DNA of 18,824 bases from an uncultured Pseudomonadota bacterium (GCA_937958295.1 CALFEY010000282.1:1-18824); one strand, 5' to 3'. Positions 6,018 through 14,113 are shown, counted from the first letter of the stretch. The notes: generated by a model not told the origin, from the sequence alone. A program made the numbers and translations.

Positions 6018-7061
6018 ATGCAGTCGAAACTCGCATCCACCGTCCTCGCGCTGGCCGCCGCCGCGGCCCTCGCCGCTCCGGGCGCCGCCTCCGCCCGCGA
6101 TCTCATGATCGTGGGCTTCGGCGGCGGCTTCCAGGACAACGCCCGCAAGCACCTCTTCCAGGCCTACGAAAAGGCCACGGGCGTCAAGGTCAAGGACGAC
6201 GTCTACAACGGCGAGATGGCCAAGGTCTACTCGATGGTCAAGGCCGGCGACGTGACCTACGACGTGATCATGGTCGAGGCGCCCGAGCTCGTACGCGGCT
6301 GCGAGGATGGCATCTTCGAGAAGATGGACTTCTCCGTGGTCAAGAAGGAGAAGTTCATCAACGGCGGCACGTCGCTGTGCGGCGCCGGCTCCGTGCTATG
6401 GGGCGTGTCGCTCTTCTACGACCAGACCAAGATCAAGGACGGCCCCACCACGTACGCCCAGCTGTGGGACGTCAACAGGTTCCCCGGCAAGCGCTCGTTC
6501 CGCTTCACGCCGAAGACCACGCTCGAGATCGCGCTCCTCGCCGACGGCGTGCCCGCCGCCGACGTGTACAAGGTGCTCGCCACGCCGGCCGGCCAGCAGC
6601 GGGCCTTTGCCAAGCTCGACAAGATCAAGCCGCACATCGTGTGGTGGAAGTCGGGGGCGCAGCCGGTGCAGCTCGTGGGCAGCGGCGAGGTCGCCTACGC
6701 GGTCGGCTTCACCGGGCGCGTCGTGCGCGCCAACGCCGAAGGCGGCAACAAGTACCCGCTGCTGTGGAAGACGCTCCTCTACTCCGTGGACTACTGGGCG
6801 GTGGTCAAGGGCTCGCCCAATGCCAAGGAAGGCTTCAAGATGATCGACTGGATCACCGACAGCAAGCCGCTCCTGGCGCTGGCGGAGGATTGGGCCGTGT
6901 CGCCGGCCAACAAGGAAGCCGCGGCCAACCCCAAGATCCGCGAGAAGAACCCGGGGATGCTGTCGAGCCACGTCGATGAGGGGCTGTTCATCAACACCGA
7001 GTTCTGGGTGCAGCACGGCGAGGACCTCGAGGCGAAATTCAACGCCTGGGCCGCGAAGTAA
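6018..7061 (+). CDS. ABC transporter periplasmic substrate-binding protein, spermidine/putrescine (PotD) type
   Basis: The 347-residue secreted protein begins with a signal peptide (MQSKLASTVLALAAAAALAA, then likely cleavage after ASA at residue 26). It continues with RDLMIVGFGGGFQDNARKHL, typical of the PotD/extracellular solute-binding family 1/8. Later segments (YDVIMVEAPEL, LWGVSLFYDQTKI, TTYAQLWDVNRFPGKRSF, FTGRVVRANAEGGN, KEGFKMIDWITD) follow the two-lobed polyamine/iron-type binding-protein layout. ATG 6018 has AGGAGA about 7 nt upstream and gives a proper signal peptide; an in-frame ATG at 5874 would add 48 residues and bury the signal, so it is rejected. It is the first gene of the plus-strand importer operon, 21 nt before the first permease. 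The ligand is predicted to be an amine or polyamine-like compound by family only. Confidence 0.93.
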   Translation: MQSKLASTVLALAAAAALAAPGAASARDLMIVGFGGGFQDNARKHLFQAYEKATGVKVKDDVYNGEMAKVYSMVKAGDVTYDVIMVEAPELVRGCEDGIFEKMDFSVVKKEKFINGGTSLCGAGSVLWGVSLFYDQTKIKDGPTTYAQLWDVNRFPGKRSFRFTPKTTLEIALLADGVPAADVYKVLATPAGQQRAFAKLDKIKPHIVWWKSGAQPVQLVGSGEVAYAVGFTGRVVRANAEGGNKYPLLWKTLLYSVDYWAVVKGSPNAKEGFKMIDWITDSKPLLALAEDWAVSPANKEAAANPKIREKNPGMLSSHVDEGLFINTEFWVQHGEDLEAKFNAWAAK

Positions 7062-7082
7062 CGTCGCACAAGACGGCCGCGA

Positions 7083-8270
7083 GTGGCAATTTCCAGGAAC
7101 AACCTGCTCGCGGCCGGGCTCATCGCGCCGCTGTTCGTGGTGGTGGTGGCGAGCTTCATCGTGCCGCTGCTCGTCACGCTCTACACGGCCATCGGCAATC
7201 CGGAAGTGCGCCAGACGCTCCCGCTCACCACGGGAGCGCTGCGCGACTGGAACGGCGAGGGACTGCCGCCCGAGGCGGCCTTCGCGGCCGTCATCGCCGA
7301 GCTCGCGCAGGCCCAGGAAGGCCAGGCCATCGGCCAGCTCTCGCGCCGGCTCAACTTCGAGCAGACCGGCCTGCGCACGCTGCTGCTCAAGACCGCCCGG
7401 GCCAAGGAAACGCTCGCGGCCCCGTATCGCGAGTCGCTCGTAGCGCTCGATACGCGCTGGGGCGACACGGAGCTCTGGCAGCTCCTGAAGCGCAACACGG
7501 GCACGCTCACTCCGCTGTTCCTGTTGCGCTCGCTCGACCTCACGCTCACGCCCGCAGGTAGCGTCGCCCAGGCGCCCAAGGAGGACGCCGTCTTCCTGCC
7601 GCTGTTCGCCCGCACGTTCGTGATCAGCTTCTGGGTGACCGTGCTGTGCGTGGTCATCGGCTATCCCGTGGCGTATACCCTGTCCACGCTCTCGCAGCGC
7701 GCCGCCAACATCGGCATGGCCCTGGTGCTGGTGCCGTTCTGGACTTCCATCCTCGTGCGTACCACGGCATGGTTCATCCTGCTCCAGCGCGAAGGCCCGG
7801 TGAACGCGCTCCTGCGCGGCCTCTCCATCGTGGATGAGCCCGTCACTATGATCTTCACGCGCTTCGCCGTCTACGTGGCGATGGTGCACGTGCTGCTGCC
7901 CTTCGTCGTGCTCCCGCTGTACTCCGTGATGAAGGGCCTCGATCCGGTCTACCTGCGCGCGGCTGCGTCCCTCGGTGCGCCGCCGTGGCAGCGCTTCCTC
8001 CGCGTGTACCTGCCCATGACGATGCCTGGCGTGGCGGCGGGCGGCCTCATGGTGTTCATGCTCTCGGTCGGCTTCTACATCACGCCGGCGCTGGTGGGCG
8101 GCCCCAACGACCAGATGGTGAGCTACTTCATCGCGTTCTTCACCAACCAGACGATCAACTGGGGCATGGCTGCCGCCCTCGCCTGCCTGCTCCTCCTCAT
8201 GACAGGCATCCTCGTGGGCGTGGCCCGCCTCGTGGTGCCCGGCTTCCGCCTGGGCAGCGTGTCCCCGTGA
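7083..8270 (+). CDS. ABC transporter permease, PotB type, with long periplasmic insert
   Basis: The 395-residue inner-membrane subunit is related to PotB. A first membrane segment lies at about residues 8-36. A hydrophilic stretch of roughly 140 residues (about 37-175) follows, then five further membrane segments. The EAA-type cytoplasmic loop that docks on the ATPase is visible as VYLRAAASLGAPPWQRFLRVYLPMTMPG. PotB proteins are usually nearer 280-300 residues, and the extra length is in the loop after the first helix, expected to face the periplasm. Longer PotB-like permeases of this shape are known in proteobacteria, so I do not regard it as a fusion. The start is GTG 7083, with only weak ribosome-binding sequence. 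The stop overlaps the GTG of the next permease by 3 nt. Confidence 0.92.
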   Translation: MAISRNNLLAAGLIAPLFVVVVASFIVPLLVTLYTAIGNPEVRQTLPLTTGALRDWNGEGLPPEAAFAAVIAELAQAQEGQAIGQLSRRLNFEQTGLRTLLLKTARAKETLAAPYRESLVALDTRWGDTELWQLLKRNTGTLTPLFLLRSLDLTLTPAGSVAQAPKEDAVFLPLFARTFVISFWVTVLCVVIGYPVAYTLSTLSQRAANIGMALVLVPFWTSILVRTTAWFILLQREGPVNALLRGLSIVDEPVTMIFTRFAVYVAMVHVLLPFVVLPLYSVMKGLDPVYLRAAASLGAPPWQRFLRVYLPMTMPGVAAGGLMVFMLSVGFYITPALVGGPNDQMVSYFIAFFTNQTINWGMAAALACLLLLMTGILVGVARLVVPGFRLGSVSP

Positions 8271-9091
8271 ATCCTCAGGGCCGCGGCCTTGCGCTCTTCC
8301 TGCGCACCTTCACGGCCATCGTGCTCGTGTTCCTCATGGCCCCGATCGTGGTGGTATTCCCCCTGTCCTTCTCCTCGGGCGAGCTTCTCACGCTGCCCAC
8401 CCCCGGCTACTCGCTGCGCTGGTACGACGACTTCTTCTCGAGCAGCAAGTGGCTCCTCGCCACGCGCAACAGCTTCGTGGTGGGCATCGCCACGGCCATC
8501 CTCGCCACGACCCTCGGCACGCTGGCCGCGCTCGGCATCTTCCTCGGCCGCTTCCGCGGCAAGGCCTTCATCGTGGCGCTCATGTCCACGCCAATGGTGG
8601 TGCCGGTGGTGGTCACGGCCATCGCCATGTACTTCGCCTTCTCCTTCGTGGGGCTCAACAACACGCTCACCGGGCTCGTCGTGGCGCACACCGTGCTGTC
8701 GGTGCCCTACGTGCTCATCACCGTGCTCGCCACGCTGCAGACCTTCGACCGCAACCTGCTCAAGGCCGCCGCCACGCTGGGCGCCCCTCCGCATGTGGCC
8801 TTTCGCCGCGTGCTGCTGCCGCTGATCGCGCCGGGGGTGGCCACGGGTGCCCTCTTCGCCTTCGCCACGTCGTTCGACGAGCTCGTGGTGGCGATCTTCG
8901 TTGCCGGCCCCCAGCAGTTCACCCTGCCGCGCCAGATGTACGCCGGCCTGCGTGAGTTCTTGAGTCCCACCATCGCCTCCGCCGCAGTGCTTCTCATCGT
9001 GTGCTCGCTGGCGCTCCTCGCCGCCAACGAGTACTTCCGCGCACGCGGCAAGGCGCGCACCGCCGCCGCCGATCCGGCGGAGCCCAACTAG
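8267..9091 (+). CDS. ABC transporter permease, PotC type
   Basis: The 274-residue inner-membrane subunit has six predicted membrane helices, starting with LFLRTFTAIVLVFLMAPIVVVFPLSF. Its cytoplasmic loop is NLLKAAATLGAPPHVAFRRVLLPLIAPG, the conserved EAA region. FDELVVAIFVAG near the C-terminus is a PotC hallmark. The chosen start is GTG 8267, whose last two bases plus the next A form the stop of the preceding permease (GTGA overlap), indicating translational coupling; no ATG is available near the first helix. Its own stop shares one base with the GTG proposed for the ATPase. With the neighbouring permease it forms the heterodimeric channel of the importer. Confidence 0.92.
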   Translation: MNPQGRGLALFLRTFTAIVLVFLMAPIVVVFPLSFSSGELLTLPTPGYSLRWYDDFFSSSKWLLATRNSFVVGIATAILATTLGTLAALGIFLGRFRGKAFIVALMSTPMVVPVVVTAIAMYFAFSFVGLNNTLTGLVVAHTVLSVPYVLITVLATLQTFDRNLLKAAATLGAPPHVAFRRVLLPLIAPGVATGALFAFATSFDELVVAIFVAGPQQFTLPRQMYAGLREFLSPTIASAAVLLIVCSLALLAANEYFRARGKARTAAADPAEPN

Positions 9092-10191
9092 TGTCCGGAC
9101 CCGTCATGCACGATCCGATCGTCACCTTCGAGCAGGTCACCAAGTCCTACGACGGCCGCACGCGCGTCGTGGAGGCGCTCGACCTGCGCCTCGCCCGCGG
9201 CGAGTTCCTCACCATGCTCGGGCCCTCGGGCTCCGGCAAGACCACCACGCTCATGATGCTGGCGGGCTTCGAGGACCCCACGTCGGGAACCATCACGCTC
9301 GAGGGCAAGAAGCTCAACCACGTGCCGGCGCACCGGCGGGGCATCGGCATGGTGTTCCAGAACTACGCGCTCTTCCCGCACATGACGGTCGCGGAGAACC
9401 TCGTGTTCCCGCTGCAGATGCACGGCGTGCCCAAGGCCGAGATCGAGCCCAAGGTGAAGCGCGCGCTGGAGATGGTGCGGCTGCCGCACCTGCGCGACCG
9501 CAAGCCCACGCAGCTGTCGGGCGGGCAGCAGCAACGTGTGGCGGTGGCGCGCGCGCTCGTGTACGGCCCCAAGCTCGTGCTGATGGACGAGCCGCTCGGC
9601 GCGCTCGACAAGCAGCTGCGCGAGGAGCTGCAGCTCGAGATCAAGCACCTGCACGAAGAGTTGGGCGTCACCATCGTGTACGTGACGCACGACCAGTCCG
9701 AGGCGCTCACGATGTCCGACCGCATCGCCGTGTTCCACCACGGCCGCGTGCAGCAGCTCGCCACCCCCGCCGAGCTTTACGAGCGGCCGGCGAACGCCTT
9801 CGTGGCCTCGTTCATCGGCGAGAACAACCGCTTCAACGGCACGCTCGCCGCGCGCGACGGCACGGCCTGCCGCGTGCGGCTTTCCGGCGGCGAGGAGGTG
9901 GCGGCCGCCATCGAAGCCGATCTCGCCGTGGGGGCGCCGGTGGTACTGTCAGTGCGTCCGGAGCGCGTGGCCATCGGGGCGCACGTGTCCGCGGACAATT
10001 GCTTCGCCGCCGAGCTCCTCGAGGTGATCTATCTCGGCGACCACTGCAAGCTGCGCTTGCGCGTCGCAGGCAGCGAGGCCTTCATCGCCAAGGTGCCGGC
10101 GGGCGACCCGGCCACCATCGCACCGCGCGGCACGCCCCTGACGGTCGCGTGGCCCGCGCAGGCCTGCCGGGCGATCCCGCCGCTCGACTAG
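9091..10191 (+). CDS. ABC transporter ATP-binding protein, PotA type
   Basis: The 366-residue ATPase energises the importer. Motifs in order: Walker A GPSGSGKT, Q-loop VFQNYALFPHMTV, signature LSGGQQQRVAVARAL, Walker B LVLMDEPLGALD, and H-loop YVTHDQSEALTMSDR. A C-terminal TOBE-type regulatory domain follows (about residues 240-366, including SVRPERVAI and VIYLGDHCKLRLRV). This is the PotA/CysA-like arrangement of polyamine and related importers. GTG 9091 is preferred because GGCGGAG lies 8 nt upstream, although ATG 9106 is an alternative giving a protein five residues shorter. It is the last gene of the plus-strand operon. The next gene is convergent, 52 nt away. Confidence 0.94.
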   Translation: MSGPVMHDPIVTFEQVTKSYDGRTRVVEALDLRLARGEFLTMLGPSGSGKTTTLMMLAGFEDPTSGTITLEGKKLNHVPAHRRGIGMVFQNYALFPHMTVAENLVFPLQMHGVPKAEIEPKVKRALEMVRLPHLRDRKPTQLSGGQQQRVAVARALVYGPKLVLMDEPLGALDKQLREELQLEIKHLHEELGVTIVYVTHDQSEALTMSDRIAVFHHGRVQQLATPAELYERPANAFVASFIGENNRFNGTLAARDGTACRVRLSGGEEVAAAIEADLAVGAPVVLSVRPERVAIGAHVSADNCFAAELLEVIYLGDHCKLRLRVAGSEAFIAKVPAGDPATIAPRGTPLTVAWPAQACRAIPPLD

Positions 10192-10216
10192 CGCCTGCTG
10201 ACAGGCCCCAGTCCCG

Positions 10217-10235
10217 CGCCGCGACGCGCGCGGCG
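10217..10235. terminator. Hairpin between convergent ATPase and dehydrogenase genes
   Basis: CGCCGCG (10217-10223) and CGCGGCG (10229-10235) form a perfect 7-bp GC stem with a 5-nt loop in the 52-nt gap between two converging stop codons. There is no T-run on either side, so it may act as a bidirectional 3'-end structure or be chance in GC-rich sequence. Confidence 0.3.
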
Positions 10236-10243
10236 GCATCGTC

Positions 10244-11197
10244 CTACGAATGCACCGGCGGAAGGCCCATGAGAACGCGGCCGGCGTCCTCGAGCGCCCA
10301 CGCGCTCTCGCGGTAGATGGACTCGTGCGTGAAGGCGGCCACGTGGGGCGTGGCGAGCACGCGCGGGTGTGAAAGCAGCGGATGGGGCTGGGGTGGCGGC
10401 TCCACCGCGAAGACGTCCAGGGCCGCGCCGCGCAAGGCGCCGCGCTCCAGCGCCTCGAGCAGCGCGGACTCGTCGACGAGCCCGCCGCGAGCGGTGTTGA
10501 CGAGCAGCGCGTCCGCCTTCATCGCGCTCAGCGCGGCACGTCCCATGATGCCGGCCGTGGCCGGATTCATCTCGCAGTGCAGCGACACGATGTCCGCCGC
10601 GCGCAGGAGCTCGTCGAAGCCGCACGGCCGCACGCCGAGCTCCGCCGCCGCTTGTGCATCCATGCGCGGATCGAAGGCGAGCATGGTGCCGCCGAAGGCG
10701 CGATAGCGCTTCGCGACCTCGCGCCCCACCGCGCCGAAACCCACGAGCCCGAGCGTACGCCCCGCGAGCTCGGTGCCCAGCAGCTCGAAGTCGCGCCACC
10801 CGCCCGCATCGAGCCGCCGCGTGAGTGACGGGAAGCGCCGCAGCATCACCAGGATCAGCGCGAGCGTCATCTCCGCCACACTCACTGCATTGGCGCCGGG
10901 CGTCCAGAGCACCCGCACGCCGCGCTGCTCCGCGGCGTCGATGTCCACGTTCGAGCTGGGCCGGGAACCGCCCTTGGCGATGACACGCAGATCCGGCGCG
11001 GCCTCGAGCACGCGCCGCGTGACCGGATCGCGTGAGTACACGGCGAGCGCATCCGCGCCGCGGATGAACTCGATGAGTTCGTCCTCGGTGAAGCGCGGGC
11101 CGGGGCGCCCCTGGCGGATCTCGAAGCGATCGTCGAGCACGGCAAGCGCGGCGTCCGGGAACGGCTCCGGAACGGCAACGACGAAGCGGTCAGCCAC
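10244..11197 (-). CDS. D-isomer-specific 2-hydroxyacid dehydrogenase (SerA/phosphoglycerate dehydrogenase-like)
   Basis: The 317-residue NAD(P)-dependent enzyme interconverts a 2-hydroxyacid and a 2-oxoacid. The catalytic triad is visible as R237 (VNTARGG), E266 (DVFAVEP) and H285 (TPHVAAFT). The nucleotide-binding motif is GFGAVG (153-158), preceded by LAGRTLGLV. The N-terminal substrate domain contains VIAKGGSRPSSNVDIDAAEQRGV, similar to the GVGxDNVD region of SerA. There is no C-terminal ACT domain. The true substrate may be phosphoglycerate, hydroxypyruvate/glyoxylate or another acid. GTG 11197 is chosen because the conserved domain begins at once (DRFVVAVPEP) and it overlaps the end of the DapA-like gene by 8 nt. 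A longer frame reaches 11362 but is antisense-like inside the neighbour. The tight overlap suggests that the oxoacid product of the DapA-like enzyme could be its substrate. Confidence 0.9.
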   Translation of the reverse strand: MADRFVVAVPEPFPDAALAVLDDRFEIRQGRPGPRFTEDELIEFIRGADALAVYSRDPVTRRVLEAAPDLRVIAKGGSRPSSNVDIDAAEQRGVRVLWTPGANAVSVAEMTLALILVMLRRFPSLTRRLDAGGWRDFELLGTELAGRTLGLVGFGAVGREVAKRYRAFGGTMLAFDPRMDAQAAAELGVRPCGFDELLRAADIVSLHCEMNPATAGIMGRAALSAMKADALLVNTARGGLVDESALLEALERGALRGAALDVFAVEPPPQPHPLLSHPRVLATPHVAAFTHESIYRESAWALEDAGRVLMGLPPVHS

Positions 11198-12101
11198 GGG
11201 CAGAGCGCGCCGCGTCTTCCGCGCGCAGGATCGGCGGAACGAGCCGCTCGAGGCCGGCGATCGTATCCGCCGACACGGGATAGATCGGTTGGCGCGTGGC
11301 ACCCGCGGAGCGCCGCGCCATCGCGAGCGCCACCTTGAGCGGGCCCGGGTTCGGCTCGCCATAGATCACGCCACACAGCGGCAGCAGGCTCAACTGGATC
11401 TCTTGCGCCTCGGCGAGCCGGCCCGCAGCGTAGGCGGTCTCGAGCTTGCGCAGCAGCGCGGGAATGAGGCAGCCGAGCGAGAGCACGGCCCCGTGACCGC
11501 CGAGGGCGAGCGTGGGCAGCACGTACTCGTCGAAGCCCTGCAGGACGCGGAACCCCTTGGGGCCCGCGCGCAGGAGCTCGGCGCTGATCGCGAGGTCACC
11601 CGACGTCTCCTTGATGGCCACGAACCGGGGCACCGCGGCCAGGAGCTGCAGGATGCCCTCGGCGGTGAGGCGCACGCCGCTGCGCCCAGGTCCGTGGAAG
11701 AGCACCATCGGCATGTCGACCCGCTCGGCGATCGTTGCGAAGTGGGCCTGCGTGTGCGCGGGCTTGGTGTTGATGAAGTACGGCGGGATGACCATGATCG
11801 CGTCGGCGCCGGCCGCCTTGGCGTGGCGTCCGCACGCGATGATGTCCTCCTGCCGCCCGAGCAGCGTGCCGATCACGACGGGCACCCGGCCCGCGGTCTC
11901 CGTGACCACCGCATCGATGACCTGCTTGTGCTCCTCGACCGTGAGCGAGAGCGGCTCGCCGGTGCCGCCCAGAGGACACAGGCCGCCGGCCCCACTGTCG
12001 ATCAGGTGCCGCACGCTCGCCTTCATGGCCGGCAGGTCGAGCGCGCCGTCGCTTCCAAAGCACGTGACCATTGCCGTGATGATGCCTTCGACCGCCTTCA
12101 T
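11190..12101 (-). CDS. DapA/NAL-superfamily aldolase or synthase (dihydrodipicolinate synthase family)
   Basis: The 303-residue class I (Schiff-base) aldolase-fold protein has the PLGGTGEPLSL motif (residues 43-53), the IPPYF segment with Y108, R140 in HGPGRSG, and the Schiff-base lysine K164 in AIKETSGD. In true DapA the GTTGE motif has two threonines; here the first is glycine (GGTGE), and the NVPSRTG segment is HGPGRSG. This points to a different member of the superfamily handling pyruvate or another 2-oxoacid, rather than lysine biosynthesis. ATG 12101 has AAAGG 7 nt upstream; an in-frame ATG at 12149 would intrude on the divergent gene. It overlaps the dehydrogenase gene and is divergent from the alanine-racemase-like gene, suggesting a common small pathway. 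The substrate is unknown. Confidence 0.88.
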   Translation of the reverse strand: MKAVEGIITAMVTCFGSDGALDLPAMKASVRHLIDSGAGGLCPLGGTGEPLSLTVEEHKQVIDAVVTETAGRVPVVIGTLLGRQEDIIACGRHAKAAGADAIMVIPPYFINTKPAHTQAHFATIAERVDMPMVLFHGPGRSGVRLTAEGILQLLAAVPRFVAIKETSGDLAISAELLRAGPKGFRVLQGFDEYVLPTLALGGHGAVLSLGCLIPALLRKLETAYAAGRLAEAQEIQLSLLPLCGVIYGEPNPGPLKVALAMARRSAGATRQPIYPVSADTIAGLERLVPPILRAEDAARSARG

Positions 12102-12190
12102 CGCATGACCTTTCAGTTTGTGGAATTTCGTTGCACACCGGCGTCGCACGGCGGTGCATACTCGTTGCTCCCGCCTCTTTCCGCCACGCC
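12102..12190. promoter_or_regulatory. Divergent intergenic region between DapA-like and racemase-like genes
   Basis: These 89 nt separate two divergent starts and must contain both promoters if GTG 12191 is the true plus-strand start. The only clear element is the AAAGG ribosome-binding site of the DapA-like gene at its left end. I found no convincing -35/-10 pair or palindrome. Confidence 0.3.
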
Positions 12191-13318
12191 GTGACCGACT
12201 TCCCTCTTCCCGCCACCGCCCGCCCCGCCTGGTCGGTGATCGATCTCGATGCCCTGGCGCACAACGTCAGGACCATTCGCTCCATGCTCCGACCCACCGA
12301 TCGCTTGTACGCCGTGTGCAAGAACAACGCCTACGGCTGCGGCGCGCGCGAGAGTGCCACCACCATGCTGGCCGCCGGCGCCGACGCCTTCGCCGTATCC
12401 GATCCGGAGGATGCGGAGCGCATCCGCTCCGCCGGCGTCACGGCGCCGATCCTGCTGTACGCGAGCACGGGCCCGGATGCCGCGGAGGCCGTGGCCGAGC
12501 TCGGCCTCATCGCGACCGTGCACGATCTCGACGGGCTCGAGGCCTTCGCGCGGGTGAAGCGCGCGGTGGATGTGCACGTGGAGGTCGATTGCGGCTACGG
12601 CCGCCTGGGCTTCACGCCGGGAGAATGGCAGGAGGCCTTCGCGCGTCTTTCCCGCGCGCGCAATCTCAATGTGATCGGTCTGTACACCCACCTCACGAGC
12701 GTCGAGGATGCCGCCGCCGTGGGCAAGCAGGCCGGACTCTTCCGCGAGGCTGCGCAGAGCGCCCATGCCGCTGGCTTCCGCGACATCGAGCGCATGGCGG
12801 CGAGCAGCCGGGTGATGCTGGGCTACCCCGAGCTCAATCTCAATGCCGTCAATCCGGGGCGCATGCTGTACGGCATGATCGAGGACCCGTGGCAGGGCAA
12901 GGCCGACCTCGTGCCGGTGATCCGCTCCATTCATTCGCGCGTGCTGCAGGTGAAGACAATCCCGGCGTCGTTCGACTTCGACTGGCCACGGCATCGCGAG
13001 GCCCCGGGCGCGCTGCGCACGGCCATCATCGCGTTCGGCTTCAAGGACGGCCTGCCGCGGCAGCCGGCCGGCGGCACGGTGCTGATCCGCGGCAAGCGCG
13101 CACGCATCATCGGCATGCGCGCGACCGAGCACACGGTGGTCGACGTGACCGACATTCCGGACGCCGCCGCCGGCGACGAGGTGACGATCGTGGGCACGCA
13201 AGGCCACGAGATGATCAGCGGTCATGAGGCCGTGGCCACCTACCAGATGCCCATGATCGAGCTCCTGCCCCGGATGACGCTCAACACGGTCCGCGTCTAT
13301 CGCAGCAGCGCCGCCTGA
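12191..13318 (+). CDS. Alanine-racemase-fold PLP protein with altered active site
   Basis: The 375-residue protein has the fold-type III layout. A TIM-barrel start RPAWSVIDLDALAHNVR leads to the PLP lysine K44 in AVCKNNAYGCG. R138 lies in VDCGYGRLGF and H167 in LYTHLTS, followed by a C-terminal beta domain. Compared from memory with Geobacillus alanine racemase, other active-site positions are changed. The arginine that contacts the PLP ring nitrogen is N221 (NAVNPG). The catalytic-base tyrosine region has no tyrosine (ASFDFDWP, 259-266). The GYADG tyrosine is F284 (GFKDG). The Met-Asp pair is T312-E313, and the late YRVPR tyrosine is leucine (ELLPR). It probably binds PLP but need not racemise alanine; a different amino-acid reaction or a regulatory role is possible. 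GTG 12191 is chosen because the racemase domain starts ten residues later; TTG 12131 is an upstream alternative. It ends 7 nt from the converging ABC ATPase gene. Confidence 0.85.
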   Translation: MTDFPLPATARPAWSVIDLDALAHNVRTIRSMLRPTDRLYAVCKNNAYGCGARESATTMLAAGADAFAVSDPEDAERIRSAGVTAPILLYASTGPDAAEAVAELGLIATVHDLDGLEAFARVKRAVDVHVEVDCGYGRLGFTPGEWQEAFARLSRARNLNVIGLYTHLTSVEDAAAVGKQAGLFREAAQSAHAAGFRDIERMAASSRVMLGYPELNLNAVNPGRMLYGMIEDPWQGKADLVPVIRSIHSRVLQVKTIPASFDFDWPRHREAPGALRTAIIAFGFKDGLPRQPAGGTVLIRGKRARIIGMRATEHTVVDVTDIPDAAAGDEVTIVGTQGHEMISGHEAVATYQMPMIELLPRMTLNTVRVYRSSAA

Positions 13319-13325
13319 GGCGACA

Positions 13326-14105
13326 TCACAGGTAGTTGGCCTCAGAGAACCGGCGGAGGAAGGTCTTCAGACGGTCGCTCTCAGGATGGTCGAGGACATC
13401 GCGCGGCACCCCCTGCTGGAGGATGCGGCCGCTGTCGAAGAAGAGGAGCTGGTCCGCCACGTCGCGCGCGAAGTGCATCTCGTGCGTGACGAGAATCATG
13501 GTCATGCCGTCCTGCGCAAGGTCGCGGATCACGCGCAGCACCTCGCCCACGAGCTCGGGGTCGAGCGCCGAGGTGACCTCGTCGAATAGCATCACCTTGG
13601 GCTGCATCGCGAGCGCGCGGGCGATGGCCACCCGCTGCTGCTGTCCGCCCGACAGGTTGGCCGGCAGCGCATCGAGCTTCTCCGACAGCCCCACCTTGGC
13701 GAGCAGGGCCTCGGCAATCGTGCGCGCCTCCTTCTTCGGCATGCCCTTGGCGAGCACCGGCCCGGACATCACGTTCTCGACCACGGTCTTGTGCGGGAAC
13801 AGGTTGAAGCTCTGGAACACCATCCCGACTTCCTGCCGGTGGCGGGCAATCGTCTTGTCGCTCTGGTGCTTGCGACTGCCGTCGGGCTGCGTGTCGTAGC
13901 CCACGCTCTCGCCGCTCACGTGAATGGTCCCGCCCTGGAAATCCTCCAGGAAGTTGATGCAGCGCAGGATCGTAGACTTGCCCGAGCCGCTGGCGCCGAT
14001 GATCGCGGCCACCTCGCCCTGAGCAACGTCGAACGACACGCCCTTCAGCACTTCGAGCGAGCCGTAGCTCTTCACCACGTTGCGCACTTCGATCATCGCG
14101 GACAT
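13326..14105 (-). CDS. Polar amino acid ABC transporter ATP-binding protein (GlnQ/HisP type)
   Basis: The 259-residue ATPase has Walker A GASGSGKST, Q-loop VFQSFNLFPHKTV, signature LSGGQQQRVAIARAL, Walker B VMLFDEVTSALDPELVGEVL and H-loop LVTHEMHFARDVADQ. The short length and the DPELVGEVL and THEMxFA patterns are typical of amino-acid importers such as GlnQ, HisP and ArtP. ATG 14105 begins 8 nt after the permease stop; ATG 14096 is a second possibility. It is the last gene of the minus-strand operon that includes the TauD-type dioxygenase and the binding protein. Its stop nearly abuts that of the convergent racemase-like gene, leaving no room for a separate terminator. Confidence 0.95.
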   Translation of the reverse strand: MSAMIEVRNVVKSYGSLEVLKGVSFDVAQGEVAAIIGASGSGKSTILRCINFLEDFQGGTIHVSGESVGYDTQPDGSRKHQSDKTIARHRQEVGMVFQSFNLFPHKTVVENVMSGPVLAKGMPKKEARTIAEALLAKVGLSEKLDALPANLSGGQQQRVAIARALAMQPKVMLFDEVTSALDPELVGEVLRVIRDLAQDGMTMILVTHEMHFARDVADQLLFFDSGRILQQGVPRDVLDHPESDRLKTFLRRFSEANYL

Positions 14106-14113
14106 GAGGGAAC

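Noticed and set aside
12131..12190. TTG 12131 as the start of the racemase-like gene
   Set aside because: The added residues have no family resemblance and would leave only about 30 nt for two divergent promoters. GTG 12191 fits the domain start.
13326..13326. A frameshifted fusion of the racemase-like gene with the ABC ATPase gene
   Set aside because: The two stop codons simply converge 7 nt apart on opposite strands, and both proteins end normally.
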